Shown: positions 17,360 through 26,370, numbered from the stretch's first letter. The stretch is 64,000 nt of DNA from Microvirga aerophila (GCF_003332305.1 NZ_QOIO01000001.1:62001-126000); one strand, 5' to 3'. Notes: generated by a model from the sequence alone, not told the origin. A program made the numbers and translations.

Positions 17360-17440
17360 ATAGCTCCTTTCGCGGGATGGATTGGGACGAGCGCACTCAA
17401 AATCTCGATCATTGAGGGAAAACGCAGACTTAACCAGACG

Positions 17441-17573
17441 GCGTGCCGGATGATCTTAGGTGGGAATTGGTGGCGGCAGGAGGAGATGGGCTGCATCCCC
17501 CTCCCCTCCCGCGCAACAGCCTAATTGGTCAGCCACTTTCGTGATAATGCCAGAGGGACACTCGCCGGGTTCA
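17441..17573. repeat. Diverged dispersed repeat, copy B
   Basis: Counterpart of 9762-9880: TGCCGGATGATCTTAG, then GATGGGCTGCAT and GTCAGCCACTTTCGTGATAA blocks. It ends right before the PhoB box of the downstream esterase gene, so it forms part of that promoter region. No protein recognised. Confidence 0.5.
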
Positions 17574-17577
17574 GCCG

Positions 17578-17595
17578 CTGTCATCCAAGTGTCAC
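17578..17595 (+). promoter_or_regulatory. Candidate PhoB box before phytase-like esterase gene
   Basis: CTGTCAT-CCAA-GTGTCAC, 12 of 14 positions, 67 bases before ATG 17663. Confidence 0.65.
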
Positions 17596-17662
17596 TCACA
17601 TGTCGCCCTGGCGACACGCACCTTGTCCAGAAGGATCCTGCTCAATCCTCAGAAGGACGAAC

Positions 17663-19009
17663 ATGGCAACCCGCTTGATCCTTGCACTGCCGATGGCGGC
17701 TGCGCTTTCCTCGGCTGCTTTCGCACAAGACTATCCGGCCACGCTCGCCGGCCATGCCGTGCTTCCTGCACAGAGCTTTGTGGGTGCGCCAGCCGATGCC
17801 CCATTCGATCTGACGATTGCCGGCAAGTTCACCACCGGCAAACGGGTCGATACGATCGGGACCATTGAAGGCACTTCAGGCGACCGTCCGACCGGTGTGA
17901 AGCTTCCCTTCCGCGGTCAACCACTCCAAGGCCATTCCGGAATCAAGAGACAGCCCGATGGAACCTTCTGGGTTCTGACCGACAATGGCGCTGGCGCGAA
18001 GGCTAACTCCCCTGATGCGATGCTGTACCTGAACCATTACCGCATCGATTGGGAAAAAGGCACAGTTGAGCGGCTCAACACCGTCTTCCTCAGCGACCCG
18101 AACAAGAAGGTGCCCTTCCGGATTGCTAACGAGAGTACGGACAAGCGCTACCTGACTGGCTCTGACTTTGACCCCGAAAGTTTTCAGCTGATCGGCGACA
18201 AGATCTGGATCGGTGATGAGTTCGGGCCCTACCTGATCCAGGCCGACCGCTCGGGCAAGATCGAGGCGGTGTTCGAGACAACAGTCGACGGCAAGCCAGC
18301 ACGCTCTCCCGATCACTATATGATCACAACACCGGCCGTGCCGAACAGCCCTGTCATCTTCAACATTCGCCGGTCCAAGGGCTACGAGGGCATGGCCGCG
18401 TCGCCGGACGGCCGCTTCCTGTATGCGCTCCTGGAAGGACCAGTCTGGGATGTCGACAAGAAGGACTGGGAGAAGACCGCTGACACCAAGGAATACCTGC
18501 GCATTTTGGAATTCGATGTGCAGGCCTTGAAGTGGACCGGCCGCCATTGGAAGTACGTGCTCGCGCAGAACGGCCTTGCCATCGGCGACTTCAACATGGT
18601 CGACGCGACGACAGGACTCATCATCGAGCGGGATAACGGCGAGGGCACTGCCGACAGGGCCTGCCCTCACGGGCTGAAGCAGTCCAACTGCTTCAGCGAC
18701 ATTGCGAAGGTCAAGCGGGTATATAAGATCGAGTTGTCGGACCAAAACGTCGGCGCTCCGGCCCGGAAGATCGGCTATATCGATCTGCTGCAGATTGCCG
18801 ACCCCGACCGAAAGGCTCGAAAGCCCCTCAACGACAACGTGCTGACTTTCCCGTTCTTCACAATCGAGAACGTGGATGTGGTCGATGAACGCCACATCAT
18901 CGTCGGCAACGACAACAACCTACCGTTCTCGTCAAGCCGCGAGCCCAACAAACAGGACGATAACGAATTCGTGCTGCTAGACGTTGAGAACTTCTTGAGG
19001 GCCCAATGA
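17663..19009 (+). CDS. Secreted phytase-like esterase (PF13449-type)
   Basis: Start at ATG 17663 (AAGGA 6 bases upstream) gives 448 residues with a signal peptide (MATRLILALPMAAALSSAAFA, cleaved before QDY). The body has features of the 'esterase-like activity of phytase' family, a beta-propeller: GHSGIKRQPDGTFWVLTDNG, FDPESFQLIGDKIWIGDEFGP, YEGMAASPDGRFLYALLEG, ENVDVVDERHIIVGNDNN. These enzymes are periplasmic or extracellular and are often induced by phosphate limitation; activity on phytate or other phosphoesters is assumed, not shown. The PhoB box upstream and the glycerophosphodiesterase downstream fit this. Confidence 0.88.
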   Translation: MATRLILALPMAAALSSAAFAQDYPATLAGHAVLPAQSFVGAPADAPFDLTIAGKFTTGKRVDTIGTIEGTSGDRPTGVKLPFRGQPLQGHSGIKRQPDGTFWVLTDNGAGAKANSPDAMLYLNHYRIDWEKGTVERLNTVFLSDPNKKVPFRIANESTDKRYLTGSDFDPESFQLIGDKIWIGDEFGPYLIQADRSGKIEAVFETTVDGKPARSPDHYMITTPAVPNSPVIFNIRRSKGYEGMAASPDGRFLYALLEGPVWDVDKKDWEKTADTKEYLRILEFDVQALKWTGRHWKYVLAQNGLAIGDFNMVDATTGLIIERDNGEGTADRACPHGLKQSNCFSDIAKVKRVYKIELSDQNVGAPARKIGYIDLLQIADPDRKARKPLNDNVLTFPFFTIENVDVVDERHIIVGNDNNLPFSSSREPNKQDDNEFVLLDVENFLRAQ

Positions 19010-19345
19010 ACGGGATCGCAGGGCCGCAGACTTTCTTGGCAGCCCTTTTCTGTGGCCGGTGCAAGAGAACGTCGTAGGTTTCCTGGATCTCACGAGCCAC
19101 ATGGCGGACCGGCCCGGCATTATATACGTTTGGGCCAATGAAAGCTGCTGGTCCACGTGATCTGTATTACATGCAAAGGTTATGCAACAGTCCAGCCGAA
19201 GCCTTGCGAGCGAGTTCTTGTCAGGAGGAACGCTCTCGCATTCTGCCTCTTCTTGCCTGCGCCCGTAATCCGACGGTCATCAACAAGCTCCAATCTGGCA
19301 ATATCCAAAGCGCCGCCTATTGACCGCCGCTAGGAGGGATCAAAC
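19010..19345. other. Intergenic stretch
   Basis: 336 bases between the esterase and GDPD genes. Several short frames, none convincing; no clear terminator. A single half-site GGTCAT near 19277 is not enough to call a PhoB box. Confidence 0.4.
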
Positions 19346-20494
19346 ATGAAACGTATTATTTCCACGGAAGCTGTCGCCTTCACGCTAGCGGCTCTGTTCG
19401 GACCGGCCACGGCCCAGGAGAAGACGCTCACGGGGGAGCGCCCGCTCGTAGTCGCCCATCGCGGCGCCAGCGGCTACCTCCCCGAGCACACTCTCGAGGC
19501 CTACAAGCTCGCCGTTCAGATGGGAGCGGATTTCATTGAGCCGGATCTCGTCTCCACCAAGGATGGCGTGCTGATTGCCCGTCACGAACCGATGCTGAGC
19601 GGCACGACCGACGTAGCAGACCGGCCGGAACTTGCCTCTCGCAAGACGACCCGCAAGATCGATGGCGTCGACACTACAGATTGGTTCGCTGGTGATTTCA
19701 CCCTTGCCGAGATTAAGCAGCTGCGCGCCAAACAGGCGATGGCCGATCGCGACCAGTCCAAGAACGGCCAGTTCCAGATCCCGACGCTGCAGGAGATCAT
19801 CGATGTGGTGAAGGTGGAGTCGAGCACACGTGGCCGCACCATCGGGGTCGCCCCGGAAACTAAGCATCCCACATTTCACGCGGCGCTCGGCCTTCCTCTG
19901 GAAGACCGGCTCGTGGACATCCTCAGAGCGGCTGGCTGGACTGACAAGTCATCCCCTGTGGTGATCCAAAGCTTCGAGGTCGCAAATCTGAAGTACTTGA
20001 ACACCAGGATTGACGTGAAGCTGGCGCAGCTTCTCGATGCTGAAGACGTTGACAAGGATGGCAACATCGTCCTCAGTGCCCCCTATGCGCAGCCCTACGA
20101 TTTCGTCGTGGTCGGCGACAAGCGCACCTATAAGGACCTGCTGACAAAGGAGGGTTTGGCGGAAATCAAGACTTACGCCGACATTCTTGCTCCGTGGAAG
20201 CCATACGTTCTGCCGACCAAGCAGGTCGACCAGAACAGCGACGGCAAGCCGGATGACCTCAATGGAGACGGGGAGATAGATGGGCAGGACCGCGTCGTCG
20301 CTGCACCCTCCAGCGTGGTCAAGGACGCCCACGCGGCCGGCCTCCAGGTCGTGACCTGGACCTTCCGGAGTGAGCCGAAGCACCTCGCCTCGACCTTCAA
20401 GGGCGATCCGGCAGCAGAGTACAAAGCCTTCTATGCGCTGGGTGTCGATGGTCTATTCAGCGATTTCCCTGATGCTGCAGTAAAGGCTCGCTGA
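19346..20494 (+). CDS. glpQ: Glycerophosphodiester phosphodiesterase, periplasmic GlpQ type
   Basis: 382 residues with signal peptide (to about ATA-QEK). It cleaves glycerophosphodiesters from phospholipid turnover to glycerol-3-phosphate and an alcohol. Catalytic motifs: VVAHRGASGYLPEHTLEAY (HRG and E) and DFIEPDLVSTKDGVLIARHE (ExD and second His). Length fits the calcium-dependent GlpQ group. Odd: near residues 293-315 there is DQNSDGKPDD and LNGDGEIDGQD, two Asp-rich loops like EF-hand/dockerin calcium sites, which I would not expect inside the barrel. RBS GGAGG precedes the ATG. Confidence 0.92.
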   Translation: MKRIISTEAVAFTLAALFGPATAQEKTLTGERPLVVAHRGASGYLPEHTLEAYKLAVQMGADFIEPDLVSTKDGVLIARHEPMLSGTTDVADRPELASRKTTRKIDGVDTTDWFAGDFTLAEIKQLRAKQAMADRDQSKNGQFQIPTLQEIIDVVKVESSTRGRTIGVAPETKHPTFHAALGLPLEDRLVDILRAAGWTDKSSPVVIQSFEVANLKYLNTRIDVKLAQLLDAEDVDKDGNIVLSAPYAQPYDFVVVGDKRTYKDLLTKEGLAEIKTYADILAPWKPYVLPTKQVDQNSDGKPDDLNGDGEIDGQDRVVAAPSSVVKDAHAAGLQVVTWTFRSEPKHLASTFKGDPAAEYKAFYALGVDGLFSDFPDAAVKAR

Positions 20495-20558
20495 CGTTCG
20501 ATATGCAGCCTGTCATCAACCATGCCTTCCTCGGGACGGCGAATGGCAGCCTGAGGAG

Positions 20559-20813
20559 CATGGCGGCAAAGGGTGCCGAGCCTGGCGCAAGTTACACCTC
20601 GTCCTTGATCTCGACACGGGCGAGATCCTTGCTTCAAAGGTGATGACCACTGACGATGGCGGTGCCACACGACTCCGCCCTTTGCTGGGATTAGATCTCG
20701 GGCGGCTTGGCTGGCGAAGGGCCGCCAAGCGAGGTGGCACCGCTTCGGCGCTCGGACTCTGCCAAGCTAAATGGCCGAAGCTGCCGCTGGCTGCGAGGTC
20801 ATCAAGATCATGA
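20559..20813 (+). mobile_element. IS5-like transposase remnant
   Basis: Frame HGGKGCRAWRKLHLVLDLDT then GEILASKVMTTDDGGATRLRP resembles the catalytic-domain stretch of IS5-group transposases (…RxWRKLHLxxDxxTGEI…). Only about 45 recognisable codons; no start, no inverted repeats found. It fills the space between glpQ and the two-domain permease, where an ATPase gene would be expected. Confidence 0.65.
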
Positions 20814-20947
20814 CCCGACTGGATATGGCAGTCTTCCAGCGTATCACCTGGACCGAGCCTCAGGGGATGAATGCGGCCACACCCCAATTACACTCCAAAG
20901 TCCTGGATGGTTGGTACGGGCCAAGGCTTCCACCCTCCTCCGATCTG

Positions 20948-22663
20948 TCACGTGCGCCAGGGCAGGACGCCTTCAGGAAGGTGAGCACTCATGGCATTGA
21001 GCGCTAGCATCGTTGCTGTGACAACGAGCGCCGTTATCACACCGACCGCGGCGGCCTGACTGGCAAGACCAGCCTCCTCAAGGCTAAAGAGAATAACGCC
21101 AACTGTTTCCGTTCCGGTGGACCAGAGGAGCGAAGAGACTGTCAGCTCGCTGAAGGCCAACAGAAAAACGAGAAGCCCGCCGGCTGCAACGGAAGTGAAC
21201 AGTGAGGGGGCAATGATATCGCGCAAGCGCCGGAGAATACGTGCTCCATCGAGCGCGGCAGCCTCCTCCTGGGCTGGATCGAACTGCTCCATGGCCGCCA
21301 GTGCTGGCTTAAGCGCGACCGGAAGAAAGCGTGCGATGTATGCGAGGAGAATGATCCACGGCGTTGCATAAAGCGAGACACCGACCAGTGGCAGAGGCTT
21401 CAGGAACAGAAGTATGAACGCTACCGCGAGCACGACTCCGGGCAAAGCGTAAGGCATCTCAATTAAAGCCAGAAGTGGCCGCGACATACGGGGGCTGCGG
21501 CGCGCCAGAACATAACTCATGGGAATTGCAAGACAGGCGAGCACAAAGGCGCTGCCCGCCGCAAAGAACAGCGAGTTCCCAAATGCTCGCGCGGTTCCCT
21601 GCTGGCGCAGAAGAACCTCGGTGAAATTATCCAACGTGACGGTCGATGTCGAAAGCGGGACTCCATAGGATGGAACCAGCGCGGCAGCGAACAGCCCAGC
21701 CCCCGGCAAAAGCAGGACGACGGAGATGAGCGTCCAGAGAATAACTTCAACCGGCAGCCGCCAGCGCTTGAGACACCAGAAGGGTTCGAGCCTCGCTTCA
21801 TCTTCAAGGTGAACACTGGCCTGCCGCGCAGCAAATCGTGCGGCCAAAACGCCTATTCCCGCGATCACAGCAACCGCGGTACCTAGCACGGCGGCATCAC
21901 CAATGACAGTGGGGCCGAAGCTGGAGAGGCGCCGATAAATCAAGGTCGGAAGCGTCACGTAGTTGACCGGCAGCCCAAGGACCGCCGCGATGCCGAAGTT
22001 TCCGACTCCCGCCACAAAAGCGAGAAGCGCCGCATTGATCAGATGAGGTTTCAGCAGTGGTACGAGAATTGTTCGAGTGATCGTCCATGGCGAAGCCCGG
22101 TCAATGCGTGCCGCTTCCACTAGAGACCGGGGGATCCGTTTCAGGCCCGCCATCAGGATGATAAAGACCAGCGGAGCATGATGAAGACCCAGCACGAGAC
22201 TAATCCCGTCGCGGCCCAGCAGAGGATTCATGCTGCCAGGCTCTGGCGCCAAGCCGAGGGTATTCAACAGCGGTGAGGCCGGTCCGACGAGGCTCAAGTA
22301 CGCAACAGCCGCTACTTGCGGCGAGATGAGCATCGAAAGAACGAAAAGGAACGTTAAGCGCTGTCGCCCGCGGACATCCGTGGCGGCCAGCACCAGGGCG
22401 AGCGTCGCGCCGAGCACAAGGGCAACCGCGCTGGATATCGTTGCAGTCTCAAGCGTCGCCCAAGTCGCGCGCAATCCAGCCCGGCTCATGATCGTGTCGA
22501 GCGCAGCACCATACGTGAGCACCCCGCCCGGCGCCAATGCGGCCAAACTCAGCCGGCCAATCGGAAGAGCGGCAAGAGTTGAGGCAACGACAATGGCAAG
22601 TACAGCAAGAGCGCCTCCTTCTCGATCGAAAAAAGAGCGCTCGAAGGCAACGGACGTCTTCAC
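20948..22663 (-). CDS. Two-domain ABC permease (AfuB/ThiP-like)
   Basis: 571 residues, about 12 membrane segments made of two homologous permease halves (about 1-280 and 300-571). EAA loops: VEAARIDRASPWTITRTILV in the first half and QEEAAALDGARILRRLRDII in the second. Such fused permeases serve ferric iron, thiamine, hexose-phosphate and 2-aminoethylphosphonate importers. Translationally coupled to the binding-protein gene (4-base overlap). The PhoB box before the binding protein favours an organophosphate or phosphonate over iron. No ATPase gene is next to it. Confidence 0.9.
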   Translation of the reverse strand: MKTSVAFERSFFDREGGALAVLAIVVASTLAALPIGRLSLAALAPGGVLTYGAALDTIMSRAGLRATWATLETATISSAVALVLGATLALVLAATDVRGRQRLTFLFVLSMLISPQVAAVAYLSLVGPASPLLNTLGLAPEPGSMNPLLGRDGISLVLGLHHAPLVFIILMAGLKRIPRSLVEAARIDRASPWTITRTILVPLLKPHLINAALLAFVAGVGNFGIAAVLGLPVNYVTLPTLIYRRLSSFGPTVIGDAAVLGTAVAVIAGIGVLAARFAARQASVHLEDEARLEPFWCLKRWRLPVEVILWTLISVVLLLPGAGLFAAALVPSYGVPLSTSTVTLDNFTEVLLRQQGTARAFGNSLFFAAGSAFVLACLAIPMSYVLARRSPRMSRPLLALIEMPYALPGVVLAVAFILLFLKPLPLVGVSLYATPWIILLAYIARFLPVALKPALAAMEQFDPAQEEAAALDGARILRRLRDIIAPSLFTSVAAGGLLVFLLAFSELTVSSLLWSTGTETVGVILFSLEEAGLASQAAAVGVITALVVTATMLALNAMSAHLPEGVLPWRT

Positions 22664-23640
22664 TGGCCGAAGATGTCAGCGAAGGTTGTCTTGTTCTTGG
22701 TCTCGTCGGCCAATGCCTTGGCCGCATCAAACGGCAACACCTTGATCTGGTCACGAGGCGGATAGCCGTCGGGCACGGCGATGCCCGGATGGGCGGCAAT
22801 GTAGCCCTGTTTCAGCGCAAGCTCCTGCCCCTCTGCCGATAGTAGAAAGTTGATGAAAGCCTTCGCGGCCTCTGGGTTCTTCGTTGACTTAAGAATAGCG
22901 ACTGGCTCCGACACGGCAGAAACACCTTCCTTCGGGAAGACGAACTCCACCGGCGCGCCCTTGGCTTTCTCCCTGATCGGCATGAAGTCGACGATGACGC
23001 CAACGATCTTCTCCCCACCGGCGACGCTCTTCAGAATGTCTCCGTTTCCACCACCTGCTGTTGCTCCGTTATTCTTCAAAGCCTCGTAATACTTCCATCC
23101 GTCCTCGAGATTGCTGGTAAGGGTAGCGGCATGGATCAAGGCAGCACCGGAATTGAGCGGGCTCGGCATCACAACCTGGCCTCTGACCTCCGGCTTCGCG
23201 AGATCTGCCCAGGATGACGGTTTGAACCGGGCTTTGGTGTTGTAGACGATTCCGGTTGTGATGAGCTTTGTCGCGAACCAGTGCTTTTGTGCATCGTGGG
23301 TTCCAGCCGGATAGACCGATGTATCGGCGCTCTCATGCGCCATCAGCCGTCCTTCAATCTTCAGACCTTCCATCGTCACGCTATCAGCAATGAGGAGAAC
23401 GTCGGCCTGAGGCTGACCGGCTTCGAATTCGGCGCGAAGTTTCGCCATAATGCGGGGAGTACCGTCCCGCACAAACGATACATCGACCTGAGGAAATTTT
23501 GCCTTGAATGCGTCGACTGTCTGCTGTGCATCGGTATGGGGTTGGCTCGTATAGAGCACGAGCTTACCCGAGAGGTTCTGTGCAAAGCACACAGTTGGAA
23601 GAAGAGTGGCGGCGAAGATGGCAAAAGCCAAGCGCTTCAT
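22660..23640 (-). CDS. ABC substrate-binding protein (AfuA/FutA-like fold)
   Basis: 326 residues with a signal peptide (MKRLAFAIFAATLLPTVCFA). Body typical of the Fe3+/2-aminoethylphosphonate/hexose-phosphate group: LVLYTSQPHTDAQQTVDAFK, VLLIADSVTMEGLKIEGRL, GIVYNTKARFKPSSWADL, NFLLSAEGQELALKQGYI. The tyrosine pair used for iron by FutA-type proteins is not obvious. Starts the two-gene operon; a PhoB-like box lies 48 bases upstream. Confidence 0.88.
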   Translation of the reverse strand: MKRLAFAIFAATLLPTVCFAQNLSGKLVLYTSQPHTDAQQTVDAFKAKFPQVDVSFVRDGTPRIMAKLRAEFEAGQPQADVLLIADSVTMEGLKIEGRLMAHESADTSVYPAGTHDAQKHWFATKLITTGIVYNTKARFKPSSWADLAKPEVRGQVVMPSPLNSGAALIHAATLTSNLEDGWKYYEALKNNGATAGGGNGDILKSVAGGEKIVGVIVDFMPIREKAKGAPVEFVFPKEGVSAVSEPVAILKSTKNPEAAKAFINFLLSAEGQELALKQGYIAAHPGIAVPDGYPPRDQIKVLPFDAAKALADETKNKTTFADIFGQ

Positions 23641-23687
23641 GGATTGGGATCCTCTGGGTCACTGGTAAGTTGCAATAGAAGCCGTCA

Positions 23688-23705
23688 GTGACACACGTGT
23701 GACGG
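23688..23705 (-). promoter_or_regulatory. Candidate PhoB box before the ABC importer
   Basis: Minus strand CCGTCAC-ACGT-GTGTCAC, 10 of 14 positions, 48 bases upstream of ATG 23640; the half-sites are similar to one another. A match of this quality alone would occur by chance in the window, so location matters. Confidence 0.45.
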
Positions 23706-23819
23706 TGCAGCATCCACTCGGCAGCGGTTTCGATTCGGGCATTTTTAATCGAGTTGTCGCCAAGAGCTTGGGGAGAGCCCACTTGATGAGCAGGCTCCCG
23801 TATTCTTCCGCGAACGTGG

Positions 23820-24026
23820 CTAGAGCTTGCCCAGCTTCAGAAACAGGCTCTCGCCCGACGGGCCGTCGACGCCATCGCTGTCGGCAATCATATAGGCTTC
23901 ACCTGCGGCATCGATGGTGAAGTCCTCGATTTCATCCAGCACGTATCCTTTCGAAGCCGCAAGGTCCGGGAGCAGATTGCGCAACTCCGTCTTTGTGGCC
24001 ACCGGTGCTTCAGCGCCGAGTTGCAC
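23820..24026 (-). pseudogene. 3' fragment of a phytase-like esterase gene
   Basis: The 68 codons end TELRNLLPDLAASKGYVLDE, then IEDFTIDAAGEAYMIADSDG, then SGESLFLKLGKL and a stop. This closely matches the last 60 residues of the 727-residue esterase at 38290 (VIRDLLPDLKAAKGYVLDK … FLKLGKL). The rest of the gene is missing and replaced by the glycosyltransferase region. A duplicated or relict copy of that gene. Confidence 0.8.
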
Positions 24027-24057
24027 CGGATCCGAGCAGCTCCTGTACTGCCTCGTG

Positions 24058-25086
24058 CTAATTACCCGTGGCTCCCGGCTGTCTTAACGCGCGACCGACC
24101 TCGATATTTGAGAAGAATTGCCGTGCGCTTTCTCGCCATGTGAATAACTCTGCATAGGCTCGACACCGAACACTTGGAATGTCGAGCGCCTTTAGCGCTG
24201 CTGTCCGCAGGTTCCAGTCCAATACTCCACAGCCCGACCCATCTATAACATCAAGCGGTCCAGTGACTGGATAGGCGGCGATTGGCAATCCAGACGCCAA
24301 GGCTTCCAAAAGAACGATGCCAAAGGTGTCTGTAATACTGGGAAAGACAAACACATCCGCTGACGAGTAGGCCAGCGCAAGCGCCTCTTTAGAAAGCGCG
24401 CCAAGAAAACGCGCCTGAGGGTACTTCACTTTCAAGTGCAGTCGGGAGGGACCATCTCCCACGAGCACCTTAGTACCCGGAAGGTCGAGTGCCAGAAAAG
24501 CTTCTAGGTTCTTCTCGACTGCGATGCGACCAACGTAAAGGAAGACTGGCCGTAATAGCTCCGCAGGTTGCTGCGCCCGAGGTCTGTAGACATCGGTATC
24601 AACACCTCGGGTCCAGCGCATAATATTCTTGAACCCGCGCCGCTGCAGTTCATGTCCAAGGGATGGCGTGCTGACCATAGTACCTTGACCGGCGCCGTGA
24701 AAACGACGAAGAGCCGCGTAGGTCCATGCCTCACGCACTGGTATGCGGGCGGAGATATATTCGGGGAAACGCGTGTGATAGCTGGTCGTGAAGGCTTTAG
24801 CCTGGCGTAAGCAGGCCCTCCGCGTGGCGAGCCCCACCGGACCTTCAGTCGCAATATGCACATGGGTCGGAGCAAGGTCATGGAGAATTTGGTTGACCTG
24901 ATGCGCCGACGCAAGTGCGAGGCGAATCTCACCATAAGTTGGCAACGGAACAGACGGGAACCACTCTGGCGTCAGAAAAGTCACCTTCGCACCGAAGTGA
25001 GGTGCTTCGGCCGCCATCGCATCTAGGGATCGAACGACGCCGTTGATTTGCGGGTGCCACGCATCAGTGGCAACAAGGAGGCGCAT
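24058..25086 (-). CDS. GT4 glycosyltransferase, probably glycolipid-forming (Agt-like)
   Basis: 342 residues, GT-B fold family 4. N-terminal domain MRLLVATDAWHPQINGVVRS, C-terminal nucleotide-sugar site with FPSITDTFGIVLLEALASGL (the E-x7-E motif) and LYVGRIAVEKNLEAFL. Its start overlaps the stop of the PlcP-like gene (TAATG), so the two are translationally coupled. In rhizobia and marine bacteria a PlcP phosphoesterase and a GT4 glycosyltransferase (Agt) cooperate under phosphate limitation: PlcP frees diacylglycerol from phospholipids and Agt glycosylates it. I infer that role here from pairing and context. Confidence 0.85.
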   Translation of the reverse strand: MRLLVATDAWHPQINGVVRSLDAMAAEAPHFGAKVTFLTPEWFPSVPLPTYGEIRLALASAHQVNQILHDLAPTHVHIATEGPVGLATRRACLRQAKAFTTSYHTRFPEYISARIPVREAWTYAALRRFHGAGQGTMVSTPSLGHELQRRGFKNIMRWTRGVDTDVYRPRAQQPAELLRPVFLYVGRIAVEKNLEAFLALDLPGTKVLVGDGPSRLHLKVKYPQARFLGALSKEALALAYSSADVFVFPSITDTFGIVLLEALASGLPIAAYPVTGPLDVIDGSGCGVLDWNLRTAALKALDIPSVRCRAYAELFTWRESARQFFSNIEVGRALRQPGATGN

Positions 25087-25940
25087 TATGAAACAGTCTG
25101 CGTGGGCTCAGCCTGTAGTGTGCTGGACCCGCCAGAACCATGTTGGACGTCCAGCCAATGAATAAGCTCCAGAGATCCGTCGTAATGTTCAACGACAGCT
25201 GTACAGGACTCAACCCAATCGCCAGTGTTTACATAGGTAATGCCGGCGAGATCCCGGATTGCGGCATGGTGGATATGTCCGCAAATGATGCCATCTACGC
25301 CGCAGCGCATCGCTTCAGTGACAAGGGCGTGCTCGTAGTCCCCGATATAATTCACAGCGCTCTTCACCTTCAGCTTCGCCCATTGCGACAAAGACCAGTA
25401 CGTAAAACCAAGGCGTCGCCGAAGATGGTTTACGTGCCCACTGATGACGAGCGCGGTCTCGTATGCCCAATCTCCAAGGAGGGCTAGCCACCGTGCATGA
25501 CGCACAACAACGTCGAAGGTGTCTCCATGGATTACCAGGAAGCGTCGGCCATCGGCAGTCTGATGGATGGCGCACTCGGAGAGTTCAATTCCACCTAGGA
25601 GGGTGCCTAGGTAGTCCCGCAAAAACTCATCGTGGTTGCCGGGGATATAGATAAGGCGCACGCCTTTGCGTACCTTACGAAGAAGTTTCTGAACGATATC
25701 GTTATGTTCCTGGGGCCAGTACCAAGCCGATTTCAGCTTCCAGCCATCAACAATGTCACCGACAAGATAGATTGTGTCGGCGTCTACTTTACGTAGAAAG
25801 TCAAGAAGGGCCCTGCTCTGGCAACCTTTTGTTCCGAGGTGCAGGTCGGAGATAAAGAGAGCACGATATCGGTAAGTGGCGGTCGGCACTGTCGGCATCT
25901 CATGGTTAGACCACCAATCAGTATGCCAAACATGCTGCAT
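25086..25940 (-). CDS. plcP: Metallophosphoesterase, PlcP-type phospholipase C (LpxH-like fold)
   Basis: 284 residues (270 if ATG 25898, MPTVPT, is used). Calcineurin-like metal motifs in order: FISDLHLGTKG, VGDIVDGW, PGNHDEF, VIHGDTFD, GHIHHAAI. Databases often label such proteins UDP-2,3-diacylglucosamine diphosphatase, but this length, the SDLHLGTKGCQ start and the coupled glycosyltransferase fit PlcP, the PhoB-controlled phospholipase C of Sinorhizobium that degrades phosphatidylcholine and related lipids to save phosphate. Upstream there is only a single half-site (GTGTCAC), so direct PhoB control is not shown. Confidence 0.82.
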   Translation of the reverse strand: MQHVWHTDWWSNHEMPTVPTATYRYRALFISDLHLGTKGCQSRALLDFLRKVDADTIYLVGDIVDGWKLKSAWYWPQEHNDIVQKLLRKVRKGVRLIYIPGNHDEFLRDYLGTLLGGIELSECAIHQTADGRRFLVIHGDTFDVVVRHARWLALLGDWAYETALVISGHVNHLRRRLGFTYWSLSQWAKLKVKSAVNYIGDYEHALVTEAMRCGVDGIICGHIHHAAIRDLAGITYVNTGDWVESCTAVVEHYDGSLELIHWLDVQHGSGGSSTLQAEPTQTVS

Positions 25941-26126
25941 CCCTGTGACACCGTAGACTGGGGTCGAAGTAAGATGTACCGGGATGGTGCCTTCATCTCA
26001 AAAACCTGTGATCGAGTGCCGCCGTACAAGGAGGCATGAAGAAGCCCCTTTACCCGCTCGATGCCCACCATTCTCCGGCCGAGGTGGTGACCACAGTCGG
26101 CGAAAAGAGGCACTGGTTGTGGTGGG

Positions 26127-26370
26127 CATCGATCATCGACAGCATGAAGGATTGAACAACAGAGCGGAAAACTCACACCAGCCCGCTCGTCGACAAGAGC
26201 GGCAGTCGAAGCGGCTCAAGTCAGCGCGACATCCGCAGTGCTTTCTTTCCAACCATAATCCAATCGAGAAGCTGATTCGCTCGCGGCGCCATCAACTGAC
26301 TGCAGCCAGCTAGCGCAAGGCTCGAGCCGAGACCTTTGCAACTTGGGCGCAGATCACGACACGCTCAATT
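26127..26370 (+). mobile_element. IS6-family transposase C-terminal remnant
   Basis: Frame VGIDHRQHEGLNNRAENSHQ then PARRQERQSKRLKSARHPQC matches the IS6/IS26 transposase end (GLNNRAENSHQPTRRRER). An in-frame TAG at about 26311 separates it from RKARAETFATWAQIT, which also belongs to that protein. No inverted repeats located. The rest of 25941-26555 shows no gene. Confidence 0.8.

Noticed and set aside
17876-18895. A 339-codon minus-strand open frame
   Set aside because: Antisense to the signal-peptide-bearing phytase-like esterase; no recognisable motifs.
19138-19323. A 61-codon plus-strand frame before glpQ
   Set aside because: No ribosome site and no protein-like composition.
20511-20528. 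CTGTCAT followed by CAAC as a PhoB box
   Set aside because: The second half-site (CATGCCT) does not match, and only an IS remnant lies downstream.
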